This document shows positions 59,871-64,000 of a stretch of 64,000 bases of DNA, piece by piece (positions within the stretch are counted from its first letter, which is position 1; each line of letters opens with the position of its first letter). Under the pieces are notes generated by a model. That model searched no databases. It had not been told where the DNA came from and saw nothing but the letters and a program-made list of their open reading frames with translations. This stretch comes from Adiantum capillus-veneris (lineage: Eukaryota; Streptophyta; Polypodiopsida; Polypodiales; Pteridaceae): positions 103,698,355-103,762,354 of the forward strand of contig CM043943.1 in NCBI GenBank assembly GCA_014529385.2, written 5' to 3'. The position numbers and the translations under genes are program-made.

Positions 59871-60032
59871 CTGGGATTGATCGTCCATCTGCTGTTGCGC
59901 TGGCGCCTGAAGACTCTCCTCTGTAGGCCTACTACTAGGCCCAGCTTCATCGTCGTGTGACGCTCTAGTTCTTTTTAGAGCTCTGCCCTCATCATCAGAT
60001 GTAGGATTGGCTCGGGTCCTTTTAGATGCCAT
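59871..60032 (-). CDS. Conserved 54-codon LTR exon (solo LTR copy)
   Basis: ATG at 60030-60032 opens MASKRTRANP; the middle is acidic then basic (LKRTRASHDDEAGPS), and the end is APAQQQMDDQSQ. It is open, 162 nt long, and finishes at CAG|GTGGGT, a good plant 5' splice site in phase 0. Against the Ty3-1 3' LTR copy there are no indels and about 33 of 54 identities, with acidic positions conserved in kind. A random LTR segment this diverged would be expected to have gained indels or stops. Confidence 0.6.
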
Positions 60033-60579
60033 AACTTCTTATTCCTTATAAAAAGGACGTCTAATCATTAGGTAAATTATCCAAAAGCTAAACTTAACCT
60101 TTGTATCCAATTTTACCCAAATCTAAGTTACATTTATAGTCTTAATTGGTAAATTCTTGACCTAGTAATTTCTTATTTTCCTATATAGGCATGATAACTT
60201 TTTCCATAGCTTCCGTAAGGGTTTTCTAAGCTATCCTAATTTTCTTATAATTTTGTATATCTGTTTCCTAATTTTTCCATCGAATTTTAAGCTTGGAATC
60301 TGTTTATTTTGAGCTTAATATTTATTCTATTTATTTTCTCTCAAAGAGTTCATTTCCTCCACTTATATCATAGGTTTATACTTATTATAATTTTCTTAAA
60401 AACTTTTGACCGCAAAGTCTATTTATTTTAATTAATCTTTTACTAAAAATAGGACTTTTGGTCAATTATAATTTTGTAAACTTACTAATAAATTATGGCA
60501 TAATTATTACAAGTAGATAAGAATATTTTTTTACCTCTATTAGTTATATAATTTCTATCTTTAATTTTCAACTAAACTT

Positions 60580-61790
60580 AGGATAATTTGACTTAAATAA
60601 ATATTTATACTAATTTTCTAACCTTGACATAATTATCACGGCCTCTTTATAATATAAGCTAACTTTGATAAATAGAATGTAATCATATGACATGATTAGC
60701 TAATTTTTCCCTTTAAATTTCAGCCAGAATTAGTATATTTTGACTTAAATAAATATCTATACTAAGTTTCTATCCTTGACATAATTAGCACGGCCTTTTC
60801 ATTGTGCAATCTAGATCTAGTAAATAGCATGTAATCATATAGCATGATTTACTCCCTCTTTAGTTTTTAGCTAGAATTAGTATAATTTGACTTAGATAAA
60901 TATCTATACTACTTTTCTAACCTTGACATAATTATCACGATCTTTTTTTCCTATAATCTAACTCTCATAAATAGCATGTTATCATAGCATATGATTTACT
61001 AATTTCCCCCTTTAATTTATCCCTAAAAACAATGTAATTCTGATAAGATAATTAGTTAAACTAATTATCTGAGGTTAACATAATTATCACGGGTTTCCTA
61101 AGATGTAATTAACCTTTGATAATTATCTTAAAGCAATTTGAATCAATTTGCTATTTTTTTCCTTTTAATTTGTCATAAAACAGTGTAATTCTGCTAAGAT
61201 AATTATGTAGATTAATTATCTGAGGTTAACATAATTATCACGGGTTTCCTAAGAACCTTTGATAATTATCTTAAAGCAATTTGAATCAATTTTCTATTTT
61301 TCCCTTTTAATTTGTCCTAAAAACAGTGTAATTCTGCTAAGATAATTAGGTAGACTAATTATCTGAGATTAACATAATAATCACGGATTTTCTAAGATGT
61401 CATTAACCTCTGATAATTATCTCAAAGAATTTTGAATAAATTTGCTATTTTTCTCTTTTTAATTTGTTCTAAAAACAGTGTAATTCTGCTAAGATAATTA
61501 GGTAAACAAATTATCTGAGGTTAATATAATTATCACGAATTTCCTAAGATGTAGTTAACCTTTGATAATTATCTTAAAGCATTTTGAATAAATTTGCTAT
61601 TTTCCCCTTTTAATTTGTCCTAAAAACAGTGTAATTCTGCTAAGATAATTAGGTAAACTAATTATCTGAGGTTAACATAATTATCACGGGCTCCCTAAGA
61701 TATAATTAACCTCTGATAATTATCTTAAAGCATTTTGAAATAGTTTGATCATTTTCCCCTTTATTTTTCTCTCAAAAATAGTGTAATTCT
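60580..61790 (-). repeat. ~145-bp tandem repeats inside the solo LTR
   Basis: Units with TGCTAAGATAATTAGGTAA, TAATTATCTGAGGTTAACATA and ATTATCACGGG recur about every 145 bp (anchors near 61068, 61212, 61350, 61505 and 61660), with older copies back to about 60600. It is the same repeat design as in Ty3-1, with subfamily-specific sequence. Confidence 0.8.
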
Positions 61791-62682
61791 GCTTAATTAA
61801 TTACAGTCTAACACAGCTCTGATAATTATCTCATCTTAATCTAAACTTAACTAGTATAATTCCCATTAATTTATGATTAAAATGGATAATTTCAGCCCTA
61901 ATATGATATAATAATTAACTAGCTTAATATCCCTAAGCTTAATCAGAATAATCAGCAGAGAATATTTAATTAAAAAAATATTTTTTAGTATACATAGGAT
62001 TAATCTTCAACTTATTAAGAAAATAGGTTAACCTAACTTTGCTAATTAAGAAAGATTAGGGTTAATTATCGTTTAATTAACCAACTAGGGCTTGATCTCT
62101 AGTGATTTCTGCGTAGAGGTCTCTCTAGATGAGAGAGAGTGTGCCAAGGCTCCGAGTCTCCCCGGAATTGTGAAGCAAGGGATCCTATTTATAGTTTTCT
62201 GGCACTCATAAGCTCTCACAGGCTGGAAAAAGCAGTTGCTTGCAGCTCAAGCAGCCCTACAGCTCCAAATGGCACCCCTTGCTGCTAAATGAGTCCCTGG
62301 CAGGTAAGTGATGACCCTCCCATTACCTGCCAGCTTTTAAAATATCAATTCTGCTATATTTTGACCTATTTTTTTAAAATTGGTAAATATCTTGTAAATA
62401 TCTGGGAGGCCTTTAATAAAGTCTATGCTTAAATGATTACTGCAACCCTTCAATTTTTCTTAATAATTTAATTTACATTGAATCTTCCGGAAGGACTAGC
62501 GGGGTCAGTTTTTGTCCGAATTTAAATCTGAAAATTTCTAGCCCGGGGTTTGTTGTGCTTAAGATTTCAGAAATACCAATATTTGCCACGGTCGGACAAT
62601 TCTACATTGCTTTTTCAATAATCATATCAATTTGATTAAGCTTTATACAATCTTTAAGGTTTCAGAAACTGAAAACCTTACA

Positions 62683-63600
62683 ATGAGTCATTGATCAAAT
62701 TCTATGGGATGACACAAAAAGAGTGTGATGATAAAGTTATCTTTGTTATGAAGCTTGATGTGAGTGTCAAATTATCAAAGGTCAACGTCTCGAAAGAGTA
62801 AGCACTACATTGATGAACAAGGCCTTGGTGGGTGTTGTTGTTGTTGAGCTAAATGCTAACAAAAAGGGAAAAATGTATTTAGGGATTCAGTCAAAGAAGA
62901 ATATTTGGTGGCTGGCAGCTTTTCATGTCCCGCATGAGACACATGAGTCCCTGAAATGGTATTTCAATCATACGCCAATAGTTGACATCATTTGGCAACA
63001 GTAGGAAGGAGAAAGATTGCAGGTTTCAGGTTTGGGTACTTTTTGGTGTTTGGCAAGAGACTTGAAACTTAAGTGTATGTTAGGGTGCAAGCAAAGTGCG
63101 ATGACCCTCTTTCCATGCATTTATTGTTGCCATAGTAAAGTCTCGATGGGAACTGAAGGAAAGGGTGCAAAGGCCAGCAAGTCAAAGGGTGGCAAAGGAA
63201 AGGATGGCAAAGTTGCATCAACTCTACAAAAGGTGTACCCACTACACAAACAGTGATTATAGCACTACAACATGGTTTCAAGGTATCATTAGTTGTGACC
63301 AAAGTGTACCCCCTAATCGAGACATGGACGATCCAAATTGGGATCCTATTCTGCATATTCCACTGATAAATGTGTATGTGTACACCCTTCATGCTCGTCT
63401 ACAAATTCTTGACAAATTACTAATGCTCCATATTAATTATTCTTGAAATATGGAGCTTGCAAAAACAAGGGAAGAGTGTATAAGAGAACTTGAGGCTATT
63501 CTATCGAGTGTTGGTCTCCATGGTAGTGCACATGAACTATCAAAGAACAAGAAGGCATCTGGAACTAGAAAATGGGAGCCATTTGGGAGCAGGTATATGA
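62683..63600 (+). pseudogene. Unrecognised gene remnant, 3' part
   Basis: Continues the frame broken at 58744: KVIFVMKLDVSVKLSKVN, then after stops MMNKALVGVVVVEL, AFHVPHETHESLKWYF, and LGTFWCLARDLKLKCMLG followed by CKQSA and FPCIYC. A Gly/Lys-rich stretch (SKGGKGKDGK) precedes IPLINVYVYTLHARLQILD, ELEAILSSVGLHG and a basic end near 63600. The D-L-K...L-G-x-x-x-A...P-C-x-x-C signature and the later L-H-A-x-x-R-I remind me of uncharacterised, repeat-associated, possibly transposase-like proteins of plants and invertebrates, but I cannot name the family. Several stops and one-base shifts make it inactive. Confidence 0.5.
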
Positions 63601-64000
63601 AGGAATAGACACAGTGTGTCCATTCTCAACCGTCAAGGGTCCGGGGGAGGGGGGCCAATAGAGGCAACATGATATTTTGAGGAGGAGGATCAGGTGCACA
63701 TAGTCGTGCAAACTCTGATCAATTGTAGTGTTCACATGATTGCGTAGTGGTGGAGAATTTGCATTATGCATGCTGAGGTGGTAGAAGCACATAAGCTTTT
63801 TGTGTGCTTATGTGCTGTAGTTTGATTGCAACTGGTTGGAGGACTTTTCGAATACTGAGGTGGCAGAAATTCCGCCTACTAAGGTGGCACATGCTGCTGT
63901 AAAGCAAGCCGTCAACGGTGTTTTTTCCATTTGTAGGCTGAGCTGGCTGCCATCCATCGAGTGCAGCTCCCAATTCCGCGAGGGAAAGCAAGCGGCTTGG
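63601..64000. other. Non-genic right edge
   Basis: No gene seen. It holds an 11-bp inverted repeat with a 9-base loop (AGCACATAAGC / GCTTATGTGCT at 63786-63816) and three loose copies of CTGAGGTGGYAGAA between 63771 and 63890. Confidence 0.5.

Larger units (their letters stand above)
58745..62682 (-). mobile_element. Solo LTR of a Ty3-1-related subfamily (TSD ATGAG)
   Basis: 3938 bp from TGTGAGATCCCC to AAAACCTTACA, with ATGAG at 58740-58744 and 62683-62687. It aligns along its whole length with the Ty3-1 LTRs but is clearly diverged, so it is a separate subfamily. It keeps the TATA box (minus strand CTATAAATAGG, about 62185-62195), the ~145-bp repeats and the 54-codon ORF. No internal sequence remains, as expected after recombination between the two LTRs of one element. 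Confidence 0.92.

Overview
This is nuclear DNA of a land plant with a large, repeat-dense genome. No intact host gene was recognised. The case for a plant is plant-type LTR retrotransposon lineages (Ty1/copia, Ty3 chromoviruses, a Tat/Athila-like primer site), tRNA-derived SINEs and a pentatricopeptide-repeat (PPR) pseudogene. The wording of the PPR motifs, the animal-L1-like LINE ORF1 and the very high density of long (GA/CT)n and (GT/CA)n tracts make me favour a fern or another non-seed plant. That placement is inference, not proof.

Layout. 1-10225: a minus-strand non-autonomous LTR retrotransposon (called LTR-A here). It has an 885-bp LTR at 9341-10225, a tRNA-Asp-type primer site, a polypurine tract and part of the second LTR (1-219). 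Its decayed coding block has two degenerate retropepsin-like domains and no reverse transcriptase. 10226-18351: non-genic DNA with a tandem duplication, a hairpin MITE, a PPR pseudogene, SINEs and long microsatellites. 18352-36689: a minus-strand Ty3 chromovirus (Ty3-1) with 3.9-kb LTRs. A young Ty1/copia element (22512-27849, target duplication GGATT) sits between its integrase and its chromodomain. 36690-37760: pyrimidine microsatellite and poly-C. 37767-39840: a LINE lacking its reverse transcriptase (LINE-A). 40971-45745: a nearly full-length LINE (LINE-B). 46590-47134: a minus-strand LINE fragment. 47466-49437: microsatellite and tandem repeats. 49603-50230: a PIF1-helicase-like fragment. 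50231-55050: a degraded plus-strand chromovirus (Ty3-2). 55395-56789: a dispersed repeat and two more hairpin MITEs. 58247-63600: an unrecognised pseudogene split by a 3.94-kb solo LTR (58745-62682, target duplication ATGAG) related to Ty3-1.

The observations most worth following are these. (1) All three large LTRs carry a colinear 54-codon ORF that ends at a GT donor. In Ty3-1 a CAG acceptor at 31890 lies in frame with gag, which suggests that Gag starts inside the LTR and is completed by splicing. The removed intron would contain an extra 169-residue ORF. (2) In both LINEs, ORF1 and ORF2 share one reading frame and are separated by a stop codon at the same aligned position, with a conserved peptide after it and no in-frame ATG before the endonuclease. 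This points to stop-codon readthrough. (3) LTR-A encodes repeated [YF]-x-D-x-x-G motifs and two retropepsin-like domains whose active-site aspartate is followed by lysine. (4) A MITE family has CACAAGAA termini, 3-bp target duplications and a near-perfect 145-bp hairpin. (5) Many nonsense codons are TAG at positions where CAG is expected, consistent with decay of methylated CHG sites.
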